Positions 6,896 through 15,800 of a stretch of DNA of 23,392 nt are shown in pieces. How positions within the stretch are numbered: position 1 is the first letter of the stretch; every line of letters begins with the position of its first letter. A program made the translations under genes and the position numbers. This DNA is from Desulfobacterales bacterium (lineage in GTDB: Bacteria > Desulfobacterota > Desulfobacteria > Desulfobacterales > 4be13): NCBI GenBank assembly GCA_029934695.1, contig JAOZLU010000039.1, positions 1 through 23,392 on the forward strand, given 5' to 3'. A model generated the notes under the pieces. That model saw only the letters and a list, made by a program, of their open reading frames with translations, did not search any database and was not told the DNA's origin.

Positions 6896-9800
6896 TTAGT
6901 TACGACTCCATGTTCTCCGGTTTTTATAATACCATTGCACTCGTTCTGTGATATTTTTACTTCCTTGCAAATCATTCCAGAATCATCTAACTCGGCTTCT
7001 GGCATTTTCTTTGCCCATATACGACGTGAAATTATTTCACGACTTTCTTCTAATTTATAAATTAGCAACTTACTGCCTTCTTTGATATTAGGTTCGTTAA
7101 TAGTGGTACGAGCAATCCTTTCTTCCATATTATATTCCTTGACTTCCCCTTTTCTAAACGGAAATTCTACCTTTAAGGCTTTAGCTAACAAATAGGCTGG
7201 TTCTTCCTCGTCACTATATATTATTTCCTGATAAGCATTCAAATAGCTTTGTTCCAGTGGATTCATATGTTCATCCATGTCATATACTTTGAGTTTATAT
7301 TCATTGCCTATGATAGTATTATTTAGTTGCTCGAGGAATTTTTGATCCATATAATAATTGCCTTCAGCAGCCCTTAAAATTTTTTTTATCCATATGTTGT
7401 AATCTCCTTCTATACCTGTCTTTTTCATCTCTCGTTTTAAATCTTTCTCAATATCATCTTTATTTTTATATATTTTAAGCAAATTCAAAACGAATGAACA
7501 GATGTCGTAGTCATTAATTTTATCCTGCAAACCCTTCTCAACTTCTTCACGGTTATCATACTTTCTATCTTTCAAGTCACTCAAATCATTAATCTTTAAA
7601 ATTATTGCATCTAAACCTTGATTTATGAAGGGTGCCTCATTATCATTTTTACATATTTTTGATATCTTCAAAAATATGAATGAACGGATACTTTCATCCT
7701 TAATATGTTTTAAGTCATCCTTGATTTGTTCACAACTTGTGTATTCTTTAGCTTTTAAGCCACTTAGTTTGGAATTCAATTCAGATGCTTTATTCAAAAT
7801 ATCTTGAGTTATTTTAAAGGATGCTTTAAAATTTGCTGAAATCCAATTGAAAACATTAGGAGGAAGCTTATCTTTTTTTAATTTATACAAAGAATCATCG
7901 TTGAGCCAATAATAACATTTAGCATTCATTAAAATTGGAATTTTATATAACATGACATATTGCTTTTTTATCTTATTTTCCAATGCAGTTATGAGTTCAG
8001 CTTCATCTTTGTAATATTTACCCTTATAACTTTTCAGTTCTTCTAAAATATCCAGAGATACAATAGTAGTATTTCCTTTCCTTATCGTTCCTGTGATAAG
8101 ACATTCAACTCCCTTATCAAGTAATAATTGCCATCTATTCTGTTTACCAAGAAAATTCCAGATTGACTTTAAATTTGAAATATCATTGACAGGTTGTGTA
8201 AACAAACTACTGATATATGGTAATCCAAGAACTTTAAACCGCCTTGCTGTTACATCCTCTTCACGTTTAAGCTTCTCAATTTCTTTATGCAACTCAATTT
8301 GAAAATCTTTATCTTTCTTTTGATCCTGAATTTTAAAAAAAGGAGAAACATAAAAACACAATCGTTCATCATTCCTAAAAGATGGGGAAATCTTCCAGTC
8401 AGGACGTATGGTCACTTGTTGAGCCAATAAAATTGGCGAACGAGCATCCGATATAAAGTTATTTTCTGCCGTTAAGATCATGGAAGCCAAGAGTATCGGA
8501 TCGTCTCGATTTTGAGAACTCATTCCTTTTCCTTCCATTCCTTTAATGATCATAATTGATTTATTACCTCTTTCATCAGTTGCCTCGATGGTAGTGTCTT
8601 CTTGCGGAAGAATTTCATACCTATGGATGGCAATATCAGTACCTTTTTCTATTAATACTTTCGTTTCATTAATCTTCACAGTATCAATATTACTGCTATC
8701 ATGTATATCTACGTTTATCATAAACGGCATATCTTCACTTTCCAAAAATACTTCTTTACCGTCGTCCAAGTTTTTAATATCAATCTCTGGAGGATGAGTA
8801 TCGTTGTTTTGAGTATAGAAGTTACTTACCTCTGTTCCTAAGCCCGCACTGGCAAGCAGGACAGATTTATGGCTGGAAAAAGAAGCCTGTAGAGGTATCT
8901 GGATAGATGTCTCATTTTTCAAACGATCATATGCTACTAATTTAACTTCATCAGTTTTAGTTGCCACTTCTCCTTTAAAGTAACCATTGACAACAGAGAA
9001 ATTTTTATTATTAATAGAAATATCTTCAGAAAGACCAGAATCTTTATCTTTCAAAAAGCCGCGGATGATGACTTTTTTCTCACCCGGACCTATACTCTCC
9101 CATTTTTTATTAGTAACCACAATCATCGGACCACTCCGGTCTATATGGATGTCCACTTTATTTTCACCAATCCCTCCCATTACATTTTCTGACTCGACTC
9201 TGATAGTATGCTCACCTTCCGAAAGAAATAATTTCTTTTCAAAAGAAATGGTTTTTAATTCATTCGAATTATCCGACTCTTGTTTTTCTATATCCTTTAT
9301 ACTGTTTAATAAAAAGACAGGCTCGCCATTTACAGATATTGACTTTATATATTTTTCATTTTTAATAAGAGCCGAAAGAAGTACAGGTTTATCCCGGGTC
9401 AATGTTACAGATTTGTTTGGGCATTCTGTTTTCAGCTTCAGTTCAAGGGTAACGCGTGGACTTGAGTTTTTTATTCTCGCTGGATCAAGCAGGGCTTGAT
9501 AGGCACGTTCAAGATAAAGTAATGTCTTTGCAGTTGGGACTTGCTTTAACGAGGTTTCCAAATTAATCGTTGTCTTTTCAAATTCCCCCAGATAATAATG
9601 AGATATTCCCATCTCCCGATTTGGAAAATAATCAACAAAATTCATCCGATAAGTACGCGCATCCCATCTATCCTTTTTCCCTTTCTCTTGAACAATCGCC
9701 TTATCGAAATTTGAAATGGCATTTTCAAACTCCCCCAATTCCATACAATGCAACCCCTGCAAATAATAATTGTACCACCAAGGACCATGGGTGTAACATT

Positions 9801-9906
9801 TATCCCCCTCAGTATCAAAGTCGGGGGACCAGTGTATTTTGCAGCAAAAAAGCGAAAATATCATCATCATTGCCAGAAACAATTGAACAGAACCACGGAT
9901 TTTCAT
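6892..9906 (-). CDS. Large TPR/Ig-like/TolB-like envelope protein, probable lipoprotein
   Basis: A 1004-aa protein; ATG 9906 follows a strong GAAGGAAGG ribosome-binding site. Residues 1-22 are a signal peptide ending SLFCC, a plausible but imperfect lipobox. Two TPR-like units follow (about 43-73, GEFENAISNFDKAI, and 97-140). Then come about three Ig-like beta-sandwich units with the SxxVNGE / EGEHTIRVE / AxDxxGN pattern of glucodextranase-B-like repeats (about 150-256, 259-340, 372-457). Residues about 500-640 include ERLCFYVSPFFK, KVLGLPY and GVECLITGTIRKGNTTIVSLDIL, resembling TolB-N/CsgG-type periplasmic domains. The remaining 360 residues are charged and helical and I do not recognise them. 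It is probably exported and anchored in the envelope. First gene of the minus-strand block and translationally coupled to a TIR-like gene, so a sensor or scaffold role is plausible but inferred. Confidence 0.7.
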   Translation of the reverse strand: MKIRGSVQLFLAMMMIFSLFCCKIHWSPDFDTEGDKCYTHGPWWYNYYLQGLHCMELGEFENAISNFDKAIVQEKGKKDRWDARTYRMNFVDYFPNREMGISHYYLGEFEKTTINLETSLKQVPTAKTLLYLERAYQALLDPARIKNSSPRVTLELKLKTECPNKSVTLTRDKPVLLSALIKNEKYIKSISVNGEPVFLLNSIKDIEKQESDNSNELKTISFEKKLFLSEGEHTIRVESENVMGGIGENKVDIHIDRSGPMIVVTNKKWESIGPGEKKVIIRGFLKDKDSGLSEDISINNKNFSVVNGYFKGEVATKTDEVKLVAYDRLKNETSIQIPLQASFSSHKSVLLASAGLGTEVSNFYTQNNDTHPPEIDIKNLDDGKEVFLESEDMPFMINVDIHDSSNIDTVKINETKVLIEKGTDIAIHRYEILPQEDTTIEATDERGNKSIMIIKGMEGKGMSSQNRDDPILLASMILTAENNFISDARSPILLAQQVTIRPDWKISPSFRNDERLCFYVSPFFKIQDQKKDKDFQIELHKEIEKLKREEDVTARRFKVLGLPYISSLFTQPVNDISNLKSIWNFLGKQNRWQLLLDKGVECLITGTIRKGNTTIVSLDILEELKSYKGKYYKDEAELITALENKIKKQYVMLYKIPILMNAKCYYWLNDDSLYKLKKDKLPPNVFNWISANFKASFKITQDILNKASELNSKLSGLKAKEYTSCEQIKDDLKHIKDESIRSFIFLKISKICKNDNEAPFINQGLDAIILKINDLSDLKDRKYDNREEVEKGLQDKINDYDICSFVLNLLKIYKNKDDIEKDLKREMKKTGIEGDYNIWIKKILRAAEGNYYMDQKFLEQLNNTIIGNEYKLKVYDMDEHMNPLEQSYLNAYQEIIYSDEEEPAYLLAKALKVEFPFRKGEVKEYNMEERIARTTINEPNIKEGSKLLIYKLEESREIISRRIWAKKMPEAELDDSGMICKEVKISQNECNGIIKTGEHGVVTK

Positions 9907-10038
9907 AACATCCTTCCTTCAAATCAGATTTTGGTTTATTTGGTACCATCAAAAATGTCAGCACCGAGATTTCCGTAAGATGGAATCCAATCACCACCCG
10001 TAAATATTCGGTAAACCGAGCGTAATCTCACCGGATAA

Positions 10039-10068
10039 TTGACACCTTGCCCAATTTAAGGATATAAT
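10039..10068 (+). promoter_or_regulatory. Consensus sigma70-type promoter, TTGACA-18-TATAAT
   Basis: TTGACA at 10039-10044 and TATAAT at 10063-10068 are both perfect and separated by 18 bases. It reads towards the surface-protein cluster, whose first ATG is about 950 bases downstream. It would therefore make a very long leader, or a separate small RNA. Start site expected near 10075. Confidence 0.6.
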
Positions 10069-10074
10069 CCTTAA
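10056..10074. promoter_or_regulatory. Palindrome overlapping the -10 box, operator candidate
   Basis: TTAAGGAT (10056-10063) and ATCCTTAA (10067-10074) are perfect 8-bp arms around ATA. The palindrome covers the TATAAT box and expected start site of the 10039 promoter, the position of a classical repressor operator. No regulator gene is in the window. Confidence 0.5.
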
Positions 10075-10171
10075 CAGATATTTTTTATAATTTCAAATCT
10101 TTTTATTAAAAAATAATTTTGGTGTGCCAAACATCCAAGAGCTAAAATGAACATGAACTGCATAAATGAAA

Positions 10172-10410
10172 CATCGTAATCATAATCCGAAAAAAAAAAT
10201 GTTCTCAACGATCATTTTTCTGCATTATATATAATTAAGGTATGAAGCATCCTTCACTCGTCAGATTTCTGACATTCAGTTTGTGAATCGGTTTTATAAA
10301 TCCCATATTTACAATAGGTTGCAAATTTGAACCTGACACCGGAAATCACAAATTTGTAAGAAAGTGTAAACTGCTTTGAGAATGCCAAGTATGAAATGAT
10401 TGTGGGTAAA
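10172..10410. repeat. Direct repeat unit A upstream of the surface-protein cluster
   Basis: This unit aligns with 10551-10914 once the MITE-like insertion is removed. Shared landmarks in the same order are: ATCATAATC + A-run + ATGT; TTCTGCATTATA; AAGGTA; GCATCCTT; ATCGGTTTT; ATCCCATATTT; TTGCAAATTTG; GTGTAAACTGCTTTGA; ATGCCAAGTAT. Each unit carries a TATAAT-like box after TCTGCAT (TATAAT at 10230-10235 here), so repeated promoters are possible. Confidence 0.6.
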
Positions 10411-10550
10411 AAAATTAATTTCATTTCTTGACAATGCCAAAACAAGCCTTAAATTTATGAACATCATTATAAATGATGCTTTAGCATGGCAAAGTGTAAA
10501 TTTGTAAACTGACAAATGAAAGATGTTGAAAAAGCTTATTTTCATCAGGG

Positions 10551-10914
10551 AACAAAAATGATCATAATCTAAAAAAATGTCATCAATCATTCTTCTGCAT
10601 TATAATAAGGTACTCGACAATGAAAAGTTCAAAGTAAAAAATTGAAAGTTAATCCGTAACCCGTTGAAATTACTGAGCGGCTTATGCTGCTTTGAAAATA
10701 TCAGTGTCAGCAATTTCAGCATGTTACGAGAACTTATGACTGTCGAGTAAGATATGAGGCATCCTTATATTCGGCAGTCTTCTGACTGTACATCGGTTTT
10801 CACACATATCCCATATTTGCAACAGCTTGCAAATTTGACACCGAAAATCACAAAGTGTAAACTGCTTTGAAGGATGCCAAGTATAAAATGGAAAAATGGT
10901 CGTGGATAAAAAAA
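10551..10914. repeat. Direct repeat unit B, interrupted by a MITE-like insertion
   Basis: Second copy of the unit at 10172-10410, split into 10551-10610 and 10750-10914. TATAAT lies at 10601-10606 in the same context as in unit A. A third partial copy (10919-10968, TATAAT at 10953-10958 after CCTGCA) follows directly and ends about 50 bases before the barrel gene. Confidence 0.6.
10611..10749. mobile_element. 139-bp MITE-like insertion with TA ends
   Basis: Perfect 9-bp terminal inverted repeats, TACTCGACA (10611-10619) and TGTCGAGTA (10741-10749). A second imperfect internal arm pairs CGTAACCCGTTGAAATTACTG with CAGCAATTTCAGCATGTTACG, so the element can fold almost end to end. It interrupts unit B at a TA exactly where unit A reads through (AAGGTATGAAGCATCC), giving an internal empty-site comparison. 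TA ends are typical of elements moved by IS630/Tc1-type transposases. No transposase is present. Confidence 0.7.
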
Positions 10915-11020
10915 ATTTAAAATAATGTGTAAAAAAAATGACACTTCCTGCATATAATAAAATAAGGGAACAGGAAAAAAACTGTATTCGTTCATTCATC
11001 TTCCCCTTGCAAGGAAAGCA

Positions 11021-12412
11021 ATGCAAAAAAAAATCATCAGCCTGAAAATTTTTGTCATATTGTTTATTTATGGATGTTCAAATATTGCTTTTGCACAGCA
11101 ATATATGAAAATCACCTCATCCCCAAATCCTGTGGGGTCAGGAGCAATCGCACTGGGTATGGGAGGGGCATACATTGCCATGGCTTATGACGCCACCGCC
11201 GCGTCATGGAATCCGGCCTGTCTCGTGAGGCTTGACCATCCTGAATTTTCCCTTGTGTTCGACAAATTTTGCCGGACAGAAGACAACACTTTCAAAGGAA
11301 GCTTTTCTGGTGCCAGCGGACCGCAACAGACTAGCAAAGCGGACTTCAATTATCTCAGCTTCAGCTACCCCATTGTTCTTGAGCGTAATGACCATTTCAG
11401 AAAACTGGTCTTTTCAGTAAATTATCAACGCCTTTATGATTTTTCACGTGAATGGAACATTTCACAAAAGACAACGCCAGATCCGTACAGCATCGTGGAA
11501 GAATATCAGCATTACCAGCAAAAGGGGGACATTTCAGCCTTGGGATTGGCCTGTGGATTTGAGGTTCTTCCCAGAAAGCTCTGCTTGGGCTTTACATTGA
11601 ACTTTTGGAAAGATGGGTTGCTCGGCTTGCCCAACAAATGGGAAGATACTGACCATGTATGGGGCGCAACAACTTTTGTCAATGCACCCAGTTCCACCCC
11701 TCCCCAGAATTTTGATTATACCATTCATCAAATGTATTCATTCAAAGACGGTTTTAATTTCAACATAGGGGGATTACTGAATTGGCGTGGTGAGGACAGA
11801 TTCAGAATCGGGGCGGTCTTAAAATCTCCCTTTACAGCATCCTTAACATATAATGTTACCGGAGATGAGCTGGAATCGCTCCCTCCCCCTGATGAAGAAG
11901 TGGACATGCCCATGTCTTATGGCATCGGATTCTCATGGGAGCCCCTTGACAGCTTTATAATAGCCGCGGATATTTACAGAACCAGATGGAAGGAGTATGT
12001 CATCAGAGATTCAGAAGGTAAGGAAATATCCCCGATAACAGGCATGTCTTCAGAGGACTCAGACATTGGTGATACCACTCAGGTCAGAATCGGCGCAGAA
12101 TATGTGTGGGACAGGCCGGAATATATACATGCGTGGACGGGAAGAATCGGCATGTTTTACGATCCCATCCCTGACAGAAAAAATCCTGAGGACTGCTATG
12201 GGCTGACTGTGGGAGTGGGCTTTGCCAAAAAATTGAGGTCTGATGATGAGAAGGTCAAAATCAAACCGAAAAAATATTCGATAGATGTTGCTTACCAGTA
12301 CCGTTTTGCCAATGATGTGAGTGTTTCAATCTTTGATGATCAGGATCATTATGAATTTTCTCAGGACATAGAAGAGCATGTTGTATATTCATCAGTAATT
12401 TTTTATTATTAA
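11021..12412 (+). CDS. Outer-membrane beta-barrel protein, FadL/UPF0164 (PorV-like) type
   Basis: A 463-aa protein; AAGGAAAG lies just before ATG 11021. The signal peptide ends at about residue 25 (IAFAQQ); IYGC at 16-19 could alternatively serve as a lipobox. The mature start SSPNPVGSGAIALGMGGAYIAMAYDATAASWNPACL is the signature of OMPP1/FadL-related barrels of the UPF0164/PorV group. Alternating amphipathic strands run to the end, and the last residues (VIFYY) give the aromatic C-terminus recognised by the barrel-assembly machinery. The substrate cannot be read from the sequence. It opens a plus-strand cluster of secreted proteins (31 bases to the next ATG), so it may help export or anchor them, but there is no direct evidence of a type IX-like system. 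Nine A residues directly follow ATGC at codons 2-4. Confidence 0.8.
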   Translation: MQKKIISLKIFVILFIYGCSNIAFAQQYMKITSSPNPVGSGAIALGMGGAYIAMAYDATAASWNPACLVRLDHPEFSLVFDKFCRTEDNTFKGSFSGASGPQQTSKADFNYLSFSYPIVLERNDHFRKLVFSVNYQRLYDFSREWNISQKTTPDPYSIVEEYQHYQQKGDISALGLACGFEVLPRKLCLGFTLNFWKDGLLGLPNKWEDTDHVWGATTFVNAPSSTPPQNFDYTIHQMYSFKDGFNFNIGGLLNWRGEDRFRIGAVLKSPFTASLTYNVTGDELESLPPPDEEVDMPMSYGIGFSWEPLDSFIIAADIYRTRWKEYVIRDSEGKEISPITGMSSEDSDIGDTTQVRIGAEYVWDRPEYIHAWTGRIGMFYDPIPDRKNPEDCYGLTVGVGFAKKLRSDDEKVKIKPKKYSIDVAYQYRFANDVSVSIFDDQDHYEFSQDIEEHVVYSSVIFYY

Positions 12413-12443
12413 CCCATAACTTTTAAAAAAGGAGGTGTTAATC

Positions 12444-12794
12444 ATGAAGGTCAAAATTATTCTTCTGAGCACTCTTGTCTGTTTTCTGGCAGTTCTTCTC
12501 TTGTCAGAAAATGTAATGGGGCAAGCACGTTATTCTATTTTTTATGCCCATGTCAAAAAGGGGTACCGTAATGTGAATAATGCCACAGTGGTAGCCCATG
12601 GTCCGAATGGCTACTACATATTGAGATACCGGTTGACTCCCTTGGGATGGGCATATTATGCACGAGTCAAATCTGGAAATTATAATCTCTATGTCAATGG
12701 CAGAAAGATAAGAAAAATTTATGTCAGAGGCAGAAGGATGGGCCAGGCTTATGCGCCCCCAGGCTCGTATGTGGAAGTGACTTGTCGCTTATGA
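12444..12794 (+). CDS. Small basic, tyrosine-rich secreted protein
   Basis: A 116-aa protein; ATG 12444 has an ideal AAGGAGGTG site at 12429-12437 (a GTG at 12435 in frame is part of that site, not the start). Signal peptide to about residue 26 (ENVMG-QA). The mature 90 residues are rich in Tyr, Arg, Lys and Gly (for example YVRGRRMGQAYAPPGSY) and appear all-beta, with a VVAHGPNGYYILRYRL...GWAYYARVKSGNYNLYVNG order that recalls a carboxypeptidase-regulatory/CNA-B-like sandwich. I do not recognise a family. Its strong positive charge contrasts with the very acidic giant protein encoded 73 bases downstream, so electrostatic association at the surface is possible. Function unknown. Confidence 0.7.
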   Translation: MKVKIILLSTLVCFLAVLLLSENVMGQARYSIFYAHVKKGYRNVNNATVVAHGPNGYYILRYRLTPLGWAYYARVKSGNYNLYVNGRKIRKIYVRGRRMGQAYAPPGSYVEVTCRL

Positions 12795-12823
12795 TAATGG
12801 GGAAAATTTTCTGAATAGCAGGA

Positions 12824-12855
12824 TATAATCATCTCATCTCATCTCATCTCATTTC
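12824..12855 (+). repeat. Pentanucleotide repeat between a -10-like box and the ribosome-binding site
   Basis: Four tandem ATCTC units (12831-12850) plus one ATTTC (12851-12855) lie between TATAAT (12824-12829) and GGAG (12858-12861) of the giant gene. No good -35 is visible 16-18 bases upstream of TATAAT, so the promoter is uncertain. Unit loss or gain would change the 5' untranslated region, not the reading frame. Confidence 0.6.
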
Positions 12856-12867
12856 ATGGAGGACGTT

Positions 12868-15800
12868 ATGAAAAGAAGGAAAGCCTTAATCATCTTTGTG
12901 TGCCTGATCATGGCAGGTCTGGCATCAGTTGTCCCATCGGCCATGGCACAGATCCAAGGAGATGTCACCCTGAACCCTGGGTACATTTCCGGAACTGTGT
13001 CCATCGGGGATGTCAGCCAAAACACAAAAACCGTATGGAGAGCCAGGGTAAACGCATCCAGTAAAGACCCCACAGGCAATGATCTTTACGCTGAAACCTG
13101 GATCGGCCCCGAACTTGGAAACTATGCCCTGACCGTGCAAATCCCTGATGACGTACTGTCAGCCGGGACCAGTCAGGAATATAAAGTCTCCTGCGCGCTC
13201 TTCTATTCAAGTGACAAGAAGGAATATCTGGTTTTCAAAGAGCAGACCGTCACGGTCTCATACAATGAAACCACATCCCTGAATTTTGCTCTGGAACCCC
13301 CAAGCTACATAAAAGGGGATATCACTGTGGGATGCGGCACCCTGTCATCAGGGTGGTTTTATGCCAACACACAGATCCGAATCAGTTCTGATGGGAAATT
13401 CCGTGTTCCAATACAGCCGAACAGCGGTATCAAGGTGTATGGCCATGTTTACATGTCCAATGGGTGGAAATACGATCTGGACGAGCAGTACATAGATGCC
13501 AGTGCGGGCAATGAAACCGCTGTGAACTGGACTCTCCTCGCGGAACCATGCGGCGGATCATCCTGTAATGCGTCAATCAGCGGTGATATCAACCTGAGCG
13601 GACTGGGGGACAATATTCTTCACCATCACTGGATTCAGGTCTCCGGTTCGACTTTCAAAAAGTTGGAAAATATCAGCAGTGACACCTACGCCCTGGACAA
13701 TCTCAAAGGTGGGGATCATACCTTTTATGCCCGCAGCTATCTGAACAGCTATGTGAGAAGTGGCAGGACATATTACGATGATCATTTTTACCATCCTTAC
13801 GGGGTAAGCGGCATAAATGTGAACGCGCCTTGCGACACGGCCACCACCCACGATGTGTCAACCCATGCGGCCTTTGTCAACGGGAAAATCATCCTGGGAC
13901 CCAACACAGTTGTCACACTTGAAGAAGATACAGCCACTGACACTTATGTCTATGGCTATGTCGAGCCGAATACCAGGTCTTACAACAAAGGGCTGAGTCG
14001 GGACGAGGTGGATCTCAGCACTGGCAACTACGATCTGATCCTGTCCCAGGGGGAATGGAATGTTTACTATACGAAATTCCATTTTCGCAATGATCAGTCC
14101 AAACTCTGCGATCCCGAAAACCCCCGTTATGTACACGCTTACTTGAACATAGAGGACCTCACCCGGACAGGTGACGGCAAAATATCCCTGACAGCCGGAC
14201 AGACCATCAGCAACCATGATATCCGGTATGAAACCGGATCTGTCACCATCAAGTTTTATGTGAACGGCGGAGGCGTTTTAAAGGATCCGTATCTCACGGG
14301 TGAGAATGCTGACCGGACACAAGCCCGGATCAGCATCACAGCTTATGGAAAGAAAGGTGAGACCAGCGAAGGAGAAGTGACATTTATCGCCATCCCCGGA
14401 AAATACATCATAACCCCGAAAGCCACCGTGGGCGAATCACTGGTCACTTTCGGCAAACAGGAAATAGAGGTGGAAGCTGGTGTATGCAGAGGGATAGACA
14501 TTCACGGGCCCAGCCTTACCATGGAAAGTCCGGAAGCGGGCTATTACACCACTGATGCCAGCATCACGCTCTCCGGAAAGGCGAGCGATGATATGGGAAT
14601 CGCCAGTGTGGTGGTCAACGGGGACACGATCCCATTCACCTCGACCGACAACGCTGACGATCCCAACGAGGTCTCCTTCAGCACCTCCATCGCTCTAACG
14701 GCCGGAGCCACCACCATCCAGACAGTCGTCACCGACACGTCTGAAAAAGTTGTTTCTGACAACCGGCAGGTGTATCAGGATGGCAGTCCCCCTGCGTTGA
14801 ACTGGCAGACTCCGTCTGAAGGGATGATCACCACTTCATCCCAGATTCTGATCCGAGGAACCGCAACGGATGACAGTGGGATCGCTGAGATCAAGGTCAA
14901 TGGGGAGAATTTGAGCATCTCCTCAACCGACAATCCAGATGACTCGAATGAAGTCACCTTCAGCATGGAGGTGGATCTGAACGATGGGCAGAATCAGATT
15001 GAAGTGTTGGTGGAGGACACCAGCAACAGAACCACCGAGCAGACCCGCACGGTGATAAAGACCGAAGCCGGCGCCGGCCCTGTGGGGCCTGTGGATGATG
15101 CCGCGTGGACAGAAATGCCGGACGCTGAAACAATCCCTGAGGACCTCAGCGGCGTATGGATTAGTGAGGCGGGGAACGCGTTTGCCGTGGGAGAGAAAGG
15201 TACCATCCTTTATTACGATGGCACGAATTGGTCGAAAGTGCGGGTCGAAGGGATGAGCAGGAGTCTCACGGATGTATGGGGAATTTCTGAGAGCGACGTG
15301 TTCGCAGTCGGTAATGACAGCACCATTCTTCATTACGACGGCAGTGTGTGGTCGAGAGTGATGAGAGGCACCTCCCATCTTCTCACAAGCGTGTGGGGAG
15401 CCTCCAGAAGTGACGTGTTTGTCGTAAGTCTCAACGGGGCCATTCTCCATTATGATGGAGCCGGCTGGGAGGAAATGAGAGAGGGATCTCCCCATATTTT
15501 TTTGGATATATGGGGAAGTTCCTCGGACAATCTGTTCGCTGTGGGAAACGTCATCCTCCATTATGATGGGCTTGAATGGACTGAAATGGAGAGCAACGCG
15601 TCCGAGGACCTCCTCATGAGTGTATGGGGAAGCTCCGGATATGACATCTTTGCCGCAGGAAAAGGCGGGACCATCCTCCATTACGATGGCACGGCGTGGC
15701 AGAGAATGGAAAGCGGCACTTCCGACACGTTCAAAGCTGTATGGGGTACTTCCCCCATTGAGGTGTTTGCCATGACGGAAAACGGTGCCATTTTCTTCTA

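Larger units (their letters stand above)
9907..11020. other. 1.1-kb gene-free divergent region
   Basis: The region separates the minus-strand block from the surface-protein cluster. It is AT-rich and no reading frame in it looks like a gene; short frames are antisense chance frames with Phe/Leu-rich translations. It holds a consensus promoter (10039-10068) over a palindrome, imperfect direct repeats (10172-10410, 10551-10914, 10919-10968), a 139-bp MITE-like insertion (10611-10749) and a small palindrome CATCAT/ATGATG at 10462-10478. It must also hold the promoter of the minus-strand block, which I could not locate with confidence. Confidence 0.7.

Noticed and set aside
8987..9499. 170-aa plus-strand frame inside the lipoprotein gene
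   Set aside because: The translation is Ser/Phe/Ile-rich shadow sequence antisense to a clearly coding gene.
10254..11026. Several minus-strand frames of 60-100 aa in the divergent spacer
   Set aside because: They resemble one another only because they lie on the direct repeats; Phe/Leu/Ile-rich translations of AT-rich DNA without ribosome-binding sites.
11021..12412. Type IX secretion component PorV
   Set aside because: The N-terminal motif is shared by a broad barrel family, and neither neighbour carries a recognisable type IX C-terminal sorting domain.
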